This document shows, in pieces, positions 1-9,339 of a stretch of 64,000 bases of DNA (its first letter is position 1; every line of letters starts with the position of its first letter). Position numbers and translations under genes: made by a program. The notes under the pieces were generated by a model that was not told the origin of the DNA, searched no databases, and saw nothing but the letters and a program-made list of their open reading frames with translations. Where the stretch lies: positions 558,001-622,000 of the forward strand of contig CBDFLD010000021.1 of assembly GCA_965249005.1 (NCBI GenBank). The letters are read 5' to 3'. The DNA comes from CBDFLD01 sp965249005 (GTDB lineage: Bacteria > Acidobacteriota > UBA6911).

Positions 1-2
1 AG

Positions 3-260
3 CTTCACGGCAAAGCATGGTCCGGTGTGCTTTCGACGGCATCGAAGCTCGTGTTTGCCGGAAGCTACGAAGGTTACTTCTATGCGCTCGATGGGGAGAC
101 GGGCCGGGAGTTGTGGCGCCGTTACCTGGGTGGCGGCAATACCGGCGGCGTTGCCGGCGCGGCCATGTTTACCAGTCCTATTACCTTTCTCAGCCGTGAC
201 AAGCAAATTGTATCGATGTCCTCCGGCAGTGCTCTCTTTACCTTCGAGCTCGTTGAGTAA
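3..260 (+). CDS. PQQ-dependent dehydrogenase, C-terminal fragment (cut by window edge)
   Basis: This is the last ~85 residues of a quinoprotein alcohol/glucose dehydrogenase-type beta-propeller; the rest lies left of the window. The visible part holds a typical closing propeller blade: a W-S-G-V-L-S-T-A stretch, then FAGSYEGYFYALDGETGRE followed by LW, then a glycine-rich turn and a final strand ending in SALFTFELVE before TAA. The D-x-x-T-G-x-E-L-W pattern is the tryptophan-docking repeat of PQQ propellers. Proteins of this family are periplasmic and oxidise alcohols or sugars with electron transfer to cytochromes. No haem motif is visible in this fragment. It is the first of four PQQ-type genes in the window. 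Confidence 0.85.
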   Translation, partial: LHGKAWSGVLSTASKLVFAGSYEGYFYALDGETGRELWRRYLGGGNTGGVAGAAMFTSPITFLSRDKQIVSMSSGSALFTFELVE

Positions 261-385
261 TTGCTGGTCTTGGATCTGCCGGTGGAGATTCCTTCACGCG
301 CGTTACCGGAGCCTACCACCGTGCCACGGGAGCACCGGCTATTTCCATCTGTTGGAGCACACTACCCAAAGGCTCGGGAGGAGGA

Positions 386-2725
386 ATGATTCATCGAATG
401 ACCGTTTCCGTTGTGGCCATAATGTGTTTCTTTCTGTGTCTCATGAATTTGCAGACAAACGAGAGCTTCGGCCAGAGTGATGCCGAGCAGTCGCCGCTGC
501 AATCACTGAAACAATCAGATGATCCTCCCGTGATCCCCGTCGGGTTGGATGCCTACTGGATGTGGGATCGGCTTCCTTATCAGCGGATCGGTGTCCGCGC
601 GTACATGCGTAGCACCTACGACAGGCGGGGCGCAAACCGCACGGCCGATGCCAGCCACTTTCTCTATCAGGAGCGAGACGACTTCAACGCGACCTTGGAC
701 GTGAAAGGGCCGGGAATCCTCTACTTCAAGCGGACCAACCACTGGCATGGTAGTCCCTGGCACTACGAAACGGACGGGAACGATTTCATTGTGAGCGAAA
801 CAGCCACAGCAGATCCAGTGGACGCCAAGAAGAAACTGACGCGAACGACCTACCTCCCGGAGACCGTTTTCCCAAATCCCCTGACGTGGACCTGGAGCAC
901 GACCCATGGTGCGAACTTGATGTGGGTCCCGCTCCCGTTCGAGGAGTCTTTTCGAATTGCCTACAGCCGTACCTTCTACGGGACCGGCTACTACATCTAT
1001 CATCTGTTTCCCCGCGGAATTGATTACCTCTCTCGCCCGATCGAGTCCTGGGACCGAAAGCCACCGGACGCGGAAGTGCTGTTGCTGCTGCGTCGCGCCG
1101 GGACCGACGTTGCGCCGCAGGGTACCGGTGTCGAGAAGCTAACCGGTTCGTTGTCGTTGAAGCCATATGGTTGGGGGCGCCTGGGCCCACGGCAGGGAAT
1201 CATCCCCGCCCGGCAGGCCGAGCTCGGCGGCGGGCCGGCCACGATCCGGGCAATCAAATTTACGGTTCCTCGCGAGCAAGCCTTTGATTTCGGCAAGGCC
1301 CGGCTACGCATCACCTGGGACGATCGCTGGCATCCGTCCATTGATGCTCCGGTCGATCTTTTCTTTGGTACCGGGCAGATATACAACGACAACGACCGCG
1401 AGTTTTTGGTCAAGGGTTTTCCGCTGAACATCCGTTACGACAGCCAAGACGTCCATCTGGCTTGCTACTGGCCCATGCCGTACTTTCGCAACGCGCGCAT
1501 CGAGATCCAGGAGCGGCAGGGCAAGCCGCTCAAGGATATCCGCTGGGAGATCCGAACGGTTCCCTTTACCGATCCCGTCAACCACGTAGGTTACTTCCAT
1601 GCCACTTTCAGTGATCAGCCCAGCCCGGTGCTGGGCCGTGACATCACGTTCCTGGATACGGAGCAGACCGAGGGAGGGGGAGTTTGGAGTGGCCACTTTG
1701 TCGGCATGAGTTGGGTCTTCACCCGCAAGGGATCCGTTTCGACCCTCGAAGGGGATCCTCGTTTTTTCTTCGATGACAGCCAGACGCCCCAGGGCTGGGG
1801 CACCGGTACGGAGGAATGGGGCGGCGGGGGTGACTACTGGGGCGGACGGAACATGACCATACCGTTTGCCGGGCACCCGGTGGGCAAACGCGATCGGGAT
1901 GCGGGAAACGAAATGGACGGGGTCAACTCCGCCTACCGGTTTTTGATTGCCGATATTTTTCCGTTCGGGCGGCGGGCTGTGATCAACCTCGAGCACGGCG
2001 GCCTCAATCAATCCAGGGAGCACTACTCCGGTGTCGTGTACTGGTACGGGATGGACTCACCGGCATTGGTTCAGACCGACACGTTCAATGCCTGCCATCC
2101 GTGGAGCATCGAGAAACACAACTACGTCTCACCGACGGCCGAGGAGCCCTATGCCCTGGTTTCGCGCTACGAATTGGGCGTCGACAACGAGATCCGGCTT
2201 CCGGAAAAACACCCGTACAAGGACCCGGTCTATCAGTTCTATCCCGCCGAGGAGGACAAGGTCCGCATCATGAAAGGGACCTCGCAGTTTACCGTGAAGC
2301 TGATTCCGGAAAACCTCGGTGTGATGCTGCGCCGCAAGTTCGACTATCAATATCCGAATCAGCACGCCAGGGTGTCGGTCCGGAGTGCGGCGGATCCCAA
2401 TGCTGCCTGGCAGTACGCCGGTGATTGGTATACGGCTGGGAGTAATACCTGTGTCTACAGCAATCCGCGGCCCAAGGAAATCCCCGACCTGCACCACGAG
2501 TTGGCGCCCACGCAGCACAACGTGATCACGAGCAACCGTCGCTGGCGCGAGGAAGAGTTTTTGATTGCACGCCAGCTCACCGCGGGGATCGAGCAACTCG
2601 AAATCAAGATCGAGCACGTGCCATCGGACCGAGAGCTCTTTCCAGGCCAGGCCTATCCGGCCGAGTCGGCCTGGAGCGAATCCCGCTACTGGGTGTTCTG
2701 TTATCGCATGCCCGCCGTACGGTAG
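386..2725 (+). CDS. Exported DUF2961 / GH172-family protein
   Basis: A 779-residue secreted protein of the DUF2961 family, now glycoside hydrolase family 172, whose characterised members act on fructofuranosyl or arabinofuranosyl linkages. An N-terminal signal peptide is visible: a basic MIHR start, a hydrophobic core to about residue 22, and a likely cut after SFG-Q near residue 30. The family hallmark GTGTEEWGGGGDYWGG sits near residues 472-487, followed by the NxTIPFAGHP segment; the acidic residues there are probably catalytic. Length exceeds single-domain members (~400 residues), so extra beta domains are present at the C-terminus. A strong GGGAGGAGGA lies directly upstream; the in-frame ATG at 398 is an alternative start with better spacing. 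Substrate cannot be read from the sequence. Confidence 0.85.
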   Translation: MIHRMTVSVVAIMCFFLCLMNLQTNESFGQSDAEQSPLQSLKQSDDPPVIPVGLDAYWMWDRLPYQRIGVRAYMRSTYDRRGANRTADASHFLYQERDDFNATLDVKGPGILYFKRTNHWHGSPWHYETDGNDFIVSETATADPVDAKKKLTRTTYLPETVFPNPLTWTWSTTHGANLMWVPLPFEESFRIAYSRTFYGTGYYIYHLFPRGIDYLSRPIESWDRKPPDAEVLLLLRRAGTDVAPQGTGVEKLTGSLSLKPYGWGRLGPRQGIIPARQAELGGGPATIRAIKFTVPREQAFDFGKARLRITWDDRWHPSIDAPVDLFFGTGQIYNDNDREFLVKGFPLNIRYDSQDVHLACYWPMPYFRNARIEIQERQGKPLKDIRWEIRTVPFTDPVNHVGYFHATFSDQPSPVLGRDITFLDTEQTEGGGVWSGHFVGMSWVFTRKGSVSTLEGDPRFFFDDSQTPQGWGTGTEEWGGGGDYWGGRNMTIPFAGHPVGKRDRDAGNEMDGVNSAYRFLIADIFPFGRRAVINLEHGGLNQSREHYSGVVYWYGMDSPALVQTDTFNACHPWSIEKHNYVSPTAEEPYALVSRYELGVDNEIRLPEKHPYKDPVYQFYPAEEDKVRIMKGTSQFTVKLIPENLGVMLRRKFDYQYPNQHARVSVRSAADPNAAWQYAGDWYTAGSNTCVYSNPRPKEIPDLHHELAPTQHNVITSNRRWREEEFLIARQLTAGIEQLEIKIEHVPSDRELFPGQAYPAESAWSESRYWVFCYRMPAVR

Positions 2726-2827
2726 AGTCTGTCGAGACCGTACCGACTTCGTCGGCGCAGCTTGGTCCGTCAGGGTCGTTGTGTTTTATTGCCGCCCGGA
2801 CTTCCGATCCATGCCAGAGGAGAGCCC

Positions 2828-3788
2828 ATGTCGAAGCGCTTGATCGTCGTGGCGTTGGTTGCCCTTGTCGTGACAATCGCTCGAGGCAGTCCGTTGTTGG
2901 CCGAAGGGCAGTTGCGCGCCGGCATTATCGGGCTGGATGCCCTGGCCCGGTCGTGGACTGGGGTTTTGAACGCCCCGGATGCCGCAGGAGAGCTGGCCGA
3001 CATGATCGTGGTTGCCGGCTACCCGGGTGGCAGTCCCGACATTCCTCGAAGCGTGGAGCTCTTGAAAAAGGGCATTGAGGCGTTCAAACAGATGAACGTG
3101 GCGCTTGTGAGCTCGATTGATGCGCTCGTCCGTGGGGTCGACGTGGTGATGATCCTCAGCATCGACGGCCGTCCCCATCTCGAGCAGGCCAGACCTGTTA
3201 TCGAGGCGGGCAAGCCGGTTTTCATTTACAAGCCGGTTGCCGCTTCGCTGGCTGACGCGATCAAGATCTATCAACTTGCCGAAGAGCACGAGGTCCCGTG
3301 TTTTGCCAGCTCGTCCATGCGTTTTGCCCCCGGCACCCAGGCTGTTCTGCGCGACCCCGGAGTCGGTTCGATCCAGGGATGTAGCGTTCACGGTCCCTGC
3401 GAGCTGGAGCCACACCATCCGGATTTGTTCTGGTACGGGATTCACGGCGTCGAGGCGCGCTATTCACGATCATGGGACGGGGCTGCTGGTCGTGGGCACC
3501 TGGGCAGACGGCCGCATCGGCACCTACCGCGGTCACCGCACAGGTCCCCGCACCTACGGCGCCACCGTTTTCGGCAGTAAGGCTATCGTGGAAGCTGGCA
3601 GGTTCGAAGGATACGAACCGCTGCTGGTTGAGATCGTCAAGTTCTTCAAGACCGGCAAGCCGCCGATCAGCGCAGAAGAGACGCTGGAAATCCTCGCATT
3701 CATGGAGGCCGCTGATGAGAGCAAACGGCAAGGTGGCTCTCCTGTTTCGATCGAGAGCATCATGGCGGCGGCAAGAGACGGCAACTGA
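2828..3788 (+). pseudogene. Gfo/Idh/MocA-family oxidoreductase, disrupted near 3456-3485
   Basis: The protein starts at ATG 2828 behind GAGGAG with a signal-like leader (MSKRLIVVALVALVVTIARG) and reads as a Rossmann-fold oxidoreductase: RAGIIGLD, then a DVVMILSIDGRPHLEQARP block and an EAGKPVFIYKPVAAS lysine motif. After YGIHGVEA (about 3456) the reading frame fails. The next frame gives LFTIMG for a few codons, and a third frame resumes with GLLVVGTWADGRIGTYRG and runs to a normal C-terminus (EETLEILAFMEAADESKRQGG) at 3788. The three-frame pattern means two lesions: an extra CG dinucleotide near 3457 and a short deletion, probably some 15 codons by comparison with the usual family spacing. 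The gene is likely inactive unless the sequence is wrong here. Substrate unknown; family members usually oxidise sugars with NAD(P). Confidence 0.72.
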
Positions 3789-3834
3789 CCGCCACAGTCC
3801 TGACGGGATGGCGCGAATGGCACGCAATCCTCGA

Positions 3835-3855
3835 GTCGCTCAAGGCGTGAGCGAC
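3835..3855. terminator. Perfect 8-bp hairpin, probable intron target site or shared terminator
   Basis: GTCGCTCA at 3835-3842 pairs perfectly with TGAGCGAC at 3848-3855 around the loop AGGCG. It is followed by only CTA before the group II intron begins at 3859. There is no T-tract, so it is not a textbook terminator. The hairpin lies between two convergent genes (the oxidoreductase and addA), where a bidirectional terminator would be expected. Bacterial class C group II introns are known to insert just downstream of such stem-loops. Confidence 0.6.
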
Positions 3856-4293
3856 CTAGTGCGCCTGCGAGCGTGTTTGGCTAGCGAGGTGAAAGTCCTC
3901 GTCAGGCATACACACTCCGGCCTGTAACTGAAAGTAACTGCGTCCTTGTGAAAGGGGGTGGAGAGCAACTGGAGGTGAACGAGCAGTCCGTAGTAAAGCG
4001 AACCCGTTTCGGCCGGGCTGACTGGCGAGCCTGCTAGGTAATGGCGAAGCCCGAAAGGCCTGTCGCGCTGAGGGGTTGTGTGCAAAAGCGACGGCAGGGG
4101 CAGTCAGGTGGTTGGGGACGGAATGCTCTGAAGGCCAAACACGTAAAGCAGGGAGACCTGAGCGACAGCCAAGACGGAGTTCATACTCGAAGGAGAGCCG
4201 AAGAGCCGGTAGCTCAGGAGTCAGAGCGTCCATAGTAGCGAAGAAGCGAGCTAACACTCGTGGAGCAAAGGGACGCAGGGAGGTGGATGCGGG

Positions 4294-5640
4294 ATGACCG
4301 AACAGTCGGAACAACAACCGGGCGCAGTGTTTAGAGGTCGGAAACGCCCTCGGACTCAACCCGACGGAGAAGTCCGCAGCCGATGGAGGTGGACGGAAGC
4401 GACGGTTTGGACGGACCGCATGTTGACGGCACTCGAGGCTGGAGTGCAAGGAGGGAAATGGGCCCGACTGATCGACAAGGTGTTTGCGGAAGCTAACCTG
4501 CTCTCGGCATACATACAAGTGGCCGGGAACAGGGGAGCCGCTGGCGTGGATCACGTGACGATAGATGAGTTCTCGCAACACCGAGACAAGAACCTGGGAC
4601 GCATCGCACAAGCCTTGCAGAAACGCACCTACGTGCCACACGCGGTCCGACGCGTGTGGATCCCAAAGCCGGGAGGTGAGGAAAAGCGACCACTCGGTAT
4701 CCCGACGGTGCGCGACCGTGTAGTTCAAACCGCGCTTCGCAACGTGCTGGAACCGATCTTCGAGCGGGAGTTTGCCGAGCATAGCTACGGCTTTCGACCC
4801 GGACTCAGCTGCAAGGACGCGCTTCGACGTGTTGTTGAGCTGAGGAAGAGTGGCTACGGCTACGTTGTGGACGCGGATTTGAAAGGCTATTTCGATTCGA
4901 TTCCGCATGATAAGTTGATGGCACGCGTGCGAGAGAAAGTCAGCGACGGCCGGGTGCTCCGACTGATTGAGCAGTTTCTTAAGCAAGGGATCATGGATGG
5001 TCTGAAGCAGTGGACTCCAGAATCTGGTAGTCCGCAAGGCGCCGTGATCAGTCCCTTGCTTTCGAACGTTTACCTCAATCCGCTCGATCACCTGATGGCC
5101 AAGCGAGGCTTTCAAATGGTGCGCTACGCTGATGACTTTGTCATCTTGTGTCGTACGCGAGAAGAAGCAGAGGCGGCCTTGGCTCTGGTACAGGCGTGGA
5201 CTTCGGAAGCTGGTCTGACGCTTCATCCGGAGAAGACGCGAATTGTGGATGCTGAGACGGAGGGATTTGACTTTCTGGGGTATCACTTTCGAGCCCAGTA
5301 TCGCTGGCCACGGAAGAAGAGCCTGAAGAAACTCAGAACGACCATCCGGGCGAAAACAAAACGTGCCCATGGCCACAGTCTGGCATACATCATCGAGGAT
5401 GTGAACGCGACGCTGCGAGGCTGGTTTGAGTACTTCAAGCAGAGTCACAGCAACACCTTTGAGCCCATAGATGGCTGGGTCCGGATGCGACTGCGATCGA
5501 TACTGCGAAAGCGATGCGGTCGGAAGGGACGTGGCCGCGGGCGAGATCATCAACGCTGGCGGAATTCCTACTTTGCTGAGCACGGGCTGTATTCCTTGGC
5601 GACTGCCCATGGCTTGGTCCGTCAATCCTCGTCGAGGTAA
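4294..5640 (+). CDS. ltrA: Group II intron reverse transcriptase/maturase
   Basis: A 448-residue RT/maturase. Visible landmarks in order are the RT0/RT1 region with WIPKPGGEEKRPLGIPTV-type residues (about 125-145), FEREFAEHSYGFRPGLSCKDA, the catalytic VVDADLKGYFDSIPH block, the GSPQGAVISPLLSNVYL motif, and the catalytic Y278-A-D-D281 box. The maturase X domain follows (GWFEYFKQSH, WVRMRLRSILRKR). After a basic GRKGRGRGRDHQRW segment the protein ends; no HNH endonuclease zinc motif is present, consistent with endonuclease-free target use. It starts at ATG 4294 with GGAGGTGG upstream. It would bind the intron RNA, help it fold and splice, and prime reverse transcription at new sites. Confidence 0.95.
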   Translation: MTEQSEQQPGAVFRGRKRPRTQPDGEVRSRWRWTEATVWTDRMLTALEAGVQGGKWARLIDKVFAEANLLSAYIQVAGNRGAAGVDHVTIDEFSQHRDKNLGRIAQALQKRTYVPHAVRRVWIPKPGGEEKRPLGIPTVRDRVVQTALRNVLEPIFEREFAEHSYGFRPGLSCKDALRRVVELRKSGYGYVVDADLKGYFDSIPHDKLMARVREKVSDGRVLRLIEQFLKQGIMDGLKQWTPESGSPQGAVISPLLSNVYLNPLDHLMAKRGFQMVRYADDFVILCRTREEAEAALALVQAWTSEAGLTLHPEKTRIVDAETEGFDFLGYHFRAQYRWPRKKSLKKLRTTIRAKTKRAHGHSLAYIIEDVNATLRGWFEYFKQSHSNTFEPIDGWVRMRLRSILRKRCGRKGRGRGRDHQRWRNSYFAEHGLYSLATAHGLVRQSSSR

Positions 5641-5654
5641 GACCACCAACTGGA

Positions 5655-5687
5655 GAGCCGTATGCGGGAGAACCGCACGTACGGTTC
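5655..5687 (+). ncRNA. Group II intron domain V catalytic hairpin
   Basis: GAGCCGTATGCGGGAGAACC at 5655-5674 continues to a closing strand ending ACGGTTC at 5687. The lower helix (GAGCCGT with ACGGTTC) and upper helix (TGCGG with CCGCA) pair around a GAGAA-type loop. It carries the AGC catalytic triad at 5656-5658, which is invariant in this intron type. Domain VI follows directly. Confidence 0.9.
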
Positions 5688-5739
5688 GGAGGGAGGGGGG
5701 ATCGAACTCAATCGGGCCTCCCTACCCCTATCGGAGAAG

Positions 5740-8700
5740 CTAGACCCCAAGGAGCCAGCCTTCGGCGGGGGTCTTTGTAATGGTCGACAGTCCGTGTACG
5801 TACCAGGAGAGCTGCCGCGTGTAGTGTTCCCTCTGCCCTTCGAGATCGGCGTCGGTCTTGAAGTCCACGACGATCCATCGGCCGCTCTGACCTTTCTTGG
5901 CTTCGGACTTTTCCAGGAATGCCAGATCGAGGTTTCCCTCCAGAATGGCAGCGGGGGCGCCCAGAATGGCCGCCGAGTCGCCCAGAATGGCCGCCGAGTC
6001 GTCGAGTTTGAGAAGGATCGGAAGTTCCCGGTGACAGCGGCTCGCCGATGCAGCGCGAGCAAGCAAGTCGTGGCCAAGGGCGGAACGAACGGATTGCTCG
6101 GCCGCACGAATTTCCTCATCGGGGGCGTCCAGAATCTGACCGTGCAGTCTTGCCAGTTTCTGGATCTCGTCGGGAGCAGGATCGAACCGGACGTCGCGCA
6201 GGATTGTGTGAACCAAGGTTCCAAAGCGCACTCCCCCCGGCCGGTCCGCAGGCCGTGGGATGATTTCGATCCGAACCGGAGCGGTGTCCGGTGGCTCCGG
6301 TAAGTCGCGGCTTCCCGTGACCGTGAGAATCCGCAGACTTGTCGCACTTGCTCGTTCGACCGTTTCCGCTCTGCGCGCTTTCCATCGTTCATAGGCCTGG
6401 ATGCTGGCTTTCGAAGACTTCTTGTCTCCGGTGTCGCTCAAGATCTCCTGTTGCTGCAGGCCGAAATCCTCCTCCACGCGCAGATTCAAAACGGCCGGAT
6501 CCCACCAGACCACCCCAGAGGATTGGTCTTCATCGCCGATCCGGTGAAGTCCGGGTTGGACCGATTGCTCGGTTACCTCCACGTCCGGACCCAGAACGCT
6601 GACGGAGCCAAACGGCGGACAGGCCGGCGCGGGAGCGGGTTGATGCCGTTTCTTCTCTTGCGGGTAAAGCGCCCTGTTCAACGGGTAGAACCAGCCTGAG
6701 AATTCCTTGGTTCCGATGGTCGGGACCACCAGCAGGTCACGCGCCCGGGTGGCAGCCACATAGGCGATCCGTGTTCCCTCCGCCTCGTCGTGGGAGTGTT
6801 CGGCCTCTCGGTTGTCGATGAGATCCCAGGGAGTGCAACCCAGGAGCTGAAAAGCAGCCAGTCCATCATCTGCATTCAAGTAGCGGTCCGGCGCTTCCCG
6901 CGCCGCCTTTGCGGTCATATCCGCCAGAATAACGATCGGAAACTCGAGCCCTTTGGCACTGTGAACGGTCATGAGCCGAACGCCGTCGACCCCTTCCTCG
7001 AATATGGGGGCTTCGGAGGAGACGGGCTTCTCCGCTTCACTGTCCAGGAGATCGACGAACGAGCGAAAGGAAATCCCTCCACGTGCCTCAAAACCTCGGG
7101 CGAGATCGCATACGCGCTGCACGTTGGCAAGGACTTGAGATCCCGCGGGACGCAGGGCGAAGCCTGCGTGAGCCCGCGTCACCTCCAGCAGCTCGTTTAC
7201 AGTATCGACGATCGGGCGGCGGTTGCGGCGCTTGTGCAGCCGGGACAGCGTCTCGAGCGCGGACCGAATCGAACGAAACTCCGGGTTGGTCTCTTCTTCT
7301 TCCTCCTTTGCCGAGGAGGCGGGGAGGAATGGGTGAAGCGACTCATGCCGGTGCCGGAATTTCAGTAGAGAGGAATCGCGAATCCAGAACAACGATCCCC
7401 TCAGGGTTGCATAGACCGACAACTCGTCATCGGGCCACTCGATGGCACTGAGGGCGACACGCAGAGTCTCCACTTCTTCCCGGTGATGAAAAGATCGGGA
7501 GCCCACGAGCACATGGTTGATCCGACGGCTCTCCAGGGCCCGGGTATAATCCCGGGTAATGTCGGACGTCCAGGAGACGAAGCGCCGAAACAACACGCAG
7601 ATGTGCCGGGCCGCAACAGGCGATTCCTTGCCGCCCCGCTGCGGATCCGTGACCTGCCACTGACTTTCTGTGATGAGCCAGTCGATGAAGGCTGCCACGG
7701 CCTGGGGTAAAGATTCGTCGATGGCCTTGTTGGTGATCCTGTTTCCTGAGCCGTAAGGTCTGGGCACCGGCAGCGCGACGACGGCGGGTTGATCGTCTCG
7801 ATCTTCGCGGTGAGGCTGCAGCGCGACATAACTAGGCTGACCGCGTTCGGTGTCTTCCTGCATCTCGGTTTCGAACGCAGCATTGACCGTGTTCTGAATC
7901 GAGCGGACGGAGCGGAAGCTTCGGCTCAGATATATGATCCCCACCCCTTTTTGCCTCAGCGACTCCTTTATCTGATGATAGAGGTGGATGTCGGCGCGGC
8001 GGAAACGATAGATCGACTGTTTTGGGTCTCCAACCAGAAAGAGTTTTCCCACCGCCGGCTGCACCCGGCGCCAGTCCGCTTCCGCGTCGCTGTCTGCGGA
8101 AAGGAGCAGCAGTATTTCGGCTTGCAGCGGGTCCGTGTCCTGAAACTCATCCACGAAGATGTGGGTGAACTTTTGCTGGAAGTAATGGCGAATTTCCCGG
8201 CGGTCGCGGATCAAATCCCGGGTACGAACCAGAAGATCCATGAAGTCGAGCTGTCCCGTCTTTCTTTTCAATCCCTCGTAGAGGTGGGCAACCTCTCCCA
8301 GTTCCGCCTGAAGCTCGGCGGCCAGATCGGCCTCCGCCTTCAGCTTGAAGCTCTCCAACTCGGCCACGAGCGCAACCCGTGCCTCCCATACCTGTTCACG
8401 GGAACATCCTGGTGAAAAGGAACCCGTTCCTTTTTTCTTGTTCCAGGGTCTCTTCAACTCGGACAGGAGCTGAACCAGCGATGCTTCCAGCCGGGAGTAG
8501 TCTCGATCCTTTTCCTTTTCGAAACGCCGAACCCAGGTTGCCAGGTCCCGGACCGGGCGAAGGCCTCGCCACAATTCGTCCTTCCAGTCCTTACATTGCC
8601 AGCTCATTTCAGAGAGCTCTTGCGCGCGGCTCATGTGATCGTCGATTGCTGCATGAAAGTCGAAGGATCGGCGTTGCCAGGAAGTCGGGAACTGTCTCCA

Positions 8701-9297
8701 GTCGGCGAGCTTCCACGCCGCAGCCTGGATGCGATCCAGGGGAGAAGGAGAGTCCCACTGCCGCTGAATCATGCACCGATTCAGCGCGCGCTGGAGCCCG
8801 GGCGTCGGATCCGACAGCTTCTGCTCGATCCAGGAGCGAAAGGCCCTCTGAAAGAGCCCTTCCGCTCCGTCCTCGTCCATCTCCAGAAAAGCAGGGTCGA
8901 CGTTTGCCTCGACCGGACGTTCGCGCAGCAAATCGGCGCAGAAGGAATGAATCGTGCCGACTCGCGCCTCTTCGATTCGCGAGACCGCTTGTTGCAGGTG
9001 CTTCACCACGGACGGATCACGGGACTGCGCGCGAGTCTGATCCAGCTCTTCCCGGAGGCGCAGCTTGAGCTCTCCCGAAGCCTTGCGGGTGAAAGTGACG
9101 GCCACGAGGCGATCGATCGTGGTCTTCCCCTGTGCAAGTACCGCCACGATACGCTGCACGAGCTCGGTCGTTTTTCCGGTGCCGGCGGCGGCTTCGACCA
9201 GCAAGCTCTCGTCGAGGGACTCGCGGATCTTCTTGCGCGCGTCCTCGTCGGATGCGGGCACGTTCTGCGTGCGAGTGCCTCTTTTCGCTTTGCTCAT
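5740..9297 (-). CDS. addA: AddA: ATP-dependent helicase/nuclease subunit A
   Basis: About 1185 residues, the helicase-nuclease subunit of the AddAB DNA end-resection complex. The SF1 motifs appear in order: Walker A EAAAGTGKTTEL near the N-terminus, DEFQDTDPLQAE (Walker B), VGDPKQSIYRFRRADI (motif III region), VHSAKGLEFPIVILADM, and YVAATRARDLL. The C-terminal RecB-type nuclease motif VDFKTDADLEGQ followed by YTRQLSWYVHGL is intact. I chose ATG 9297 (AAAGG upstream); an in-frame TTG at 9318 would add seven residues. It lies 42 bp after addB in the same direction. The nuclease domain contains a 21-residue tandem expansion, described separately. The stop codon is 8 bp from the group II intron edge, so the gene is intact. 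Confidence 0.93.
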   Translation of the reverse strand: MSKAKRGTRTQNVPASDEDARKKIRESLDESLLVEAAAGTGKTTELVQRIVAVLAQGKTTIDRLVAVTFTRKASGELKLRLREELDQTRAQSRDPSVVKHLQQAVSRIEEARVGTIHSFCADLLRERPVEANVDPAFLEMDEDGAEGLFQRAFRSWIEQKLSDPTPGLQRALNRCMIQRQWDSPSPLDRIQAAAWKLADWRQFPTSWQRRSFDFHAAIDDHMSRAQELSEMSWQCKDWKDELWRGLRPVRDLATWVRRFEKEKDRDYSRLEASLVQLLSELKRPWNKKKGTGSFSPGCSREQVWEARVALVAELESFKLKAEADLAAELQAELGEVAHLYEGLKRKTGQLDFMDLLVRTRDLIRDRREIRHYFQQKFTHIFVDEFQDTDPLQAEILLLLSADSDAEADWRRVQPAVGKLFLVGDPKQSIYRFRRADIHLYHQIKESLRQKGVGIIYLSRSFRSVRSIQNTVNAAFETEMQEDTERGQPSYVALQPHREDRDDQPAVVALPVPRPYGSGNRITNKAIDESLPQAVAAFIDWLITESQWQVTDPQRGGKESPVAARHICVLFRRFVSWTSDITRDYTRALESRRINHVLVGSRSFHHREEVETLRVALSAIEWPDDELSVYATLRGSLFWIRDSSLLKFRHRHESLHPFLPASSAKEEEEETNPEFRSIRSALETLSRLHKRRNRRPIVDTVNELLEVTRAHAGFALRPAGSQVLANVQRVCDLARGFEARGGISFRSFVDLLDSEAEKPVSSEAPIFEEGVDGVRLMTVHSAKGLEFPIVILADMTAKAAREAPDRYLNADDGLAAFQLLGCTPWDLIDNREAEHSHDEAEGTRIAYVAATRARDLLVVPTIGTKEFSGWFYPLNRALYPQEKKRHQPAPAPACPPFGSVSVLGPDVEVTEQSVQPGLHRIGDEDQSSGVVWWDPAVLNLRVEEDFGLQQQEILSDTGDKKSSKASIQAYERWKARRAETVERASATSLRILTVTGSRDLPEPPDTAPVRIEIIPRPADRPGGVRFGTLVHTILRDVRFDPAPDEIQKLARLHGQILDAPDEEIRAAEQSVRSALGHDLLARAASASRCHRELPILLKLDDSAAILGDSAAILGAPAAILEGNLDLAFLEKSEAKKGQSGRWIVVDFKTDADLEGQREHYTRQLSWYVHGLSTITKTPAEGWLLGV
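5941..6003. repeat. Three tandem 21-bp units inside addA
   Basis: Units at 5941-5961, 5962-5982 and 5983-6003 all begin CAGAATGGC. The second and third differ at one base; the first is more diverged in its second half. In the AddA protein they encode three 7-residue repeats, SAAILGD, SAAILGA-like and PAAILEG, just before the NLDLAFLEK segment of the nuclease domain. The reading frame is kept. Confidence 0.9.
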
Positions 9298-9339
9298 TTG
9301 TGGACCTTTGCGCTTCAACCCCGTTGCCAGCCGGACGGC

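Larger units (their letters stand above)
3859..5731 (+). mobile_element. Complete group II intron carrying a reverse transcriptase
   Basis: The 5' end is the consensus GTGCG at 3859-3863. The 3' part holds a canonical domain V (5655-5687) and a domain VI with a candidate branch-point A at 5724, seven bases before the terminal AT at 5730-5731. An intron-encoded RT/maturase lies between. All parts look intact, so splicing and mobility are plausible. The element sits in the gap between two convergent genes, with its RNA sense opposite to addA, whose stop codon is only 8 bp past the 3' boundary. The absence of a homing endonuclease and the hairpin just upstream point to class C; I assigned this from context, not by alignment. 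Confidence 0.88.

Noticed and set aside
3856..5649. Long open frame (597 codons) on the minus strand through the intron
   Set aside because: It is antisense to the intron RNA and RT gene, has no domain landmarks and is explained by the GC-rich sense coding bias.
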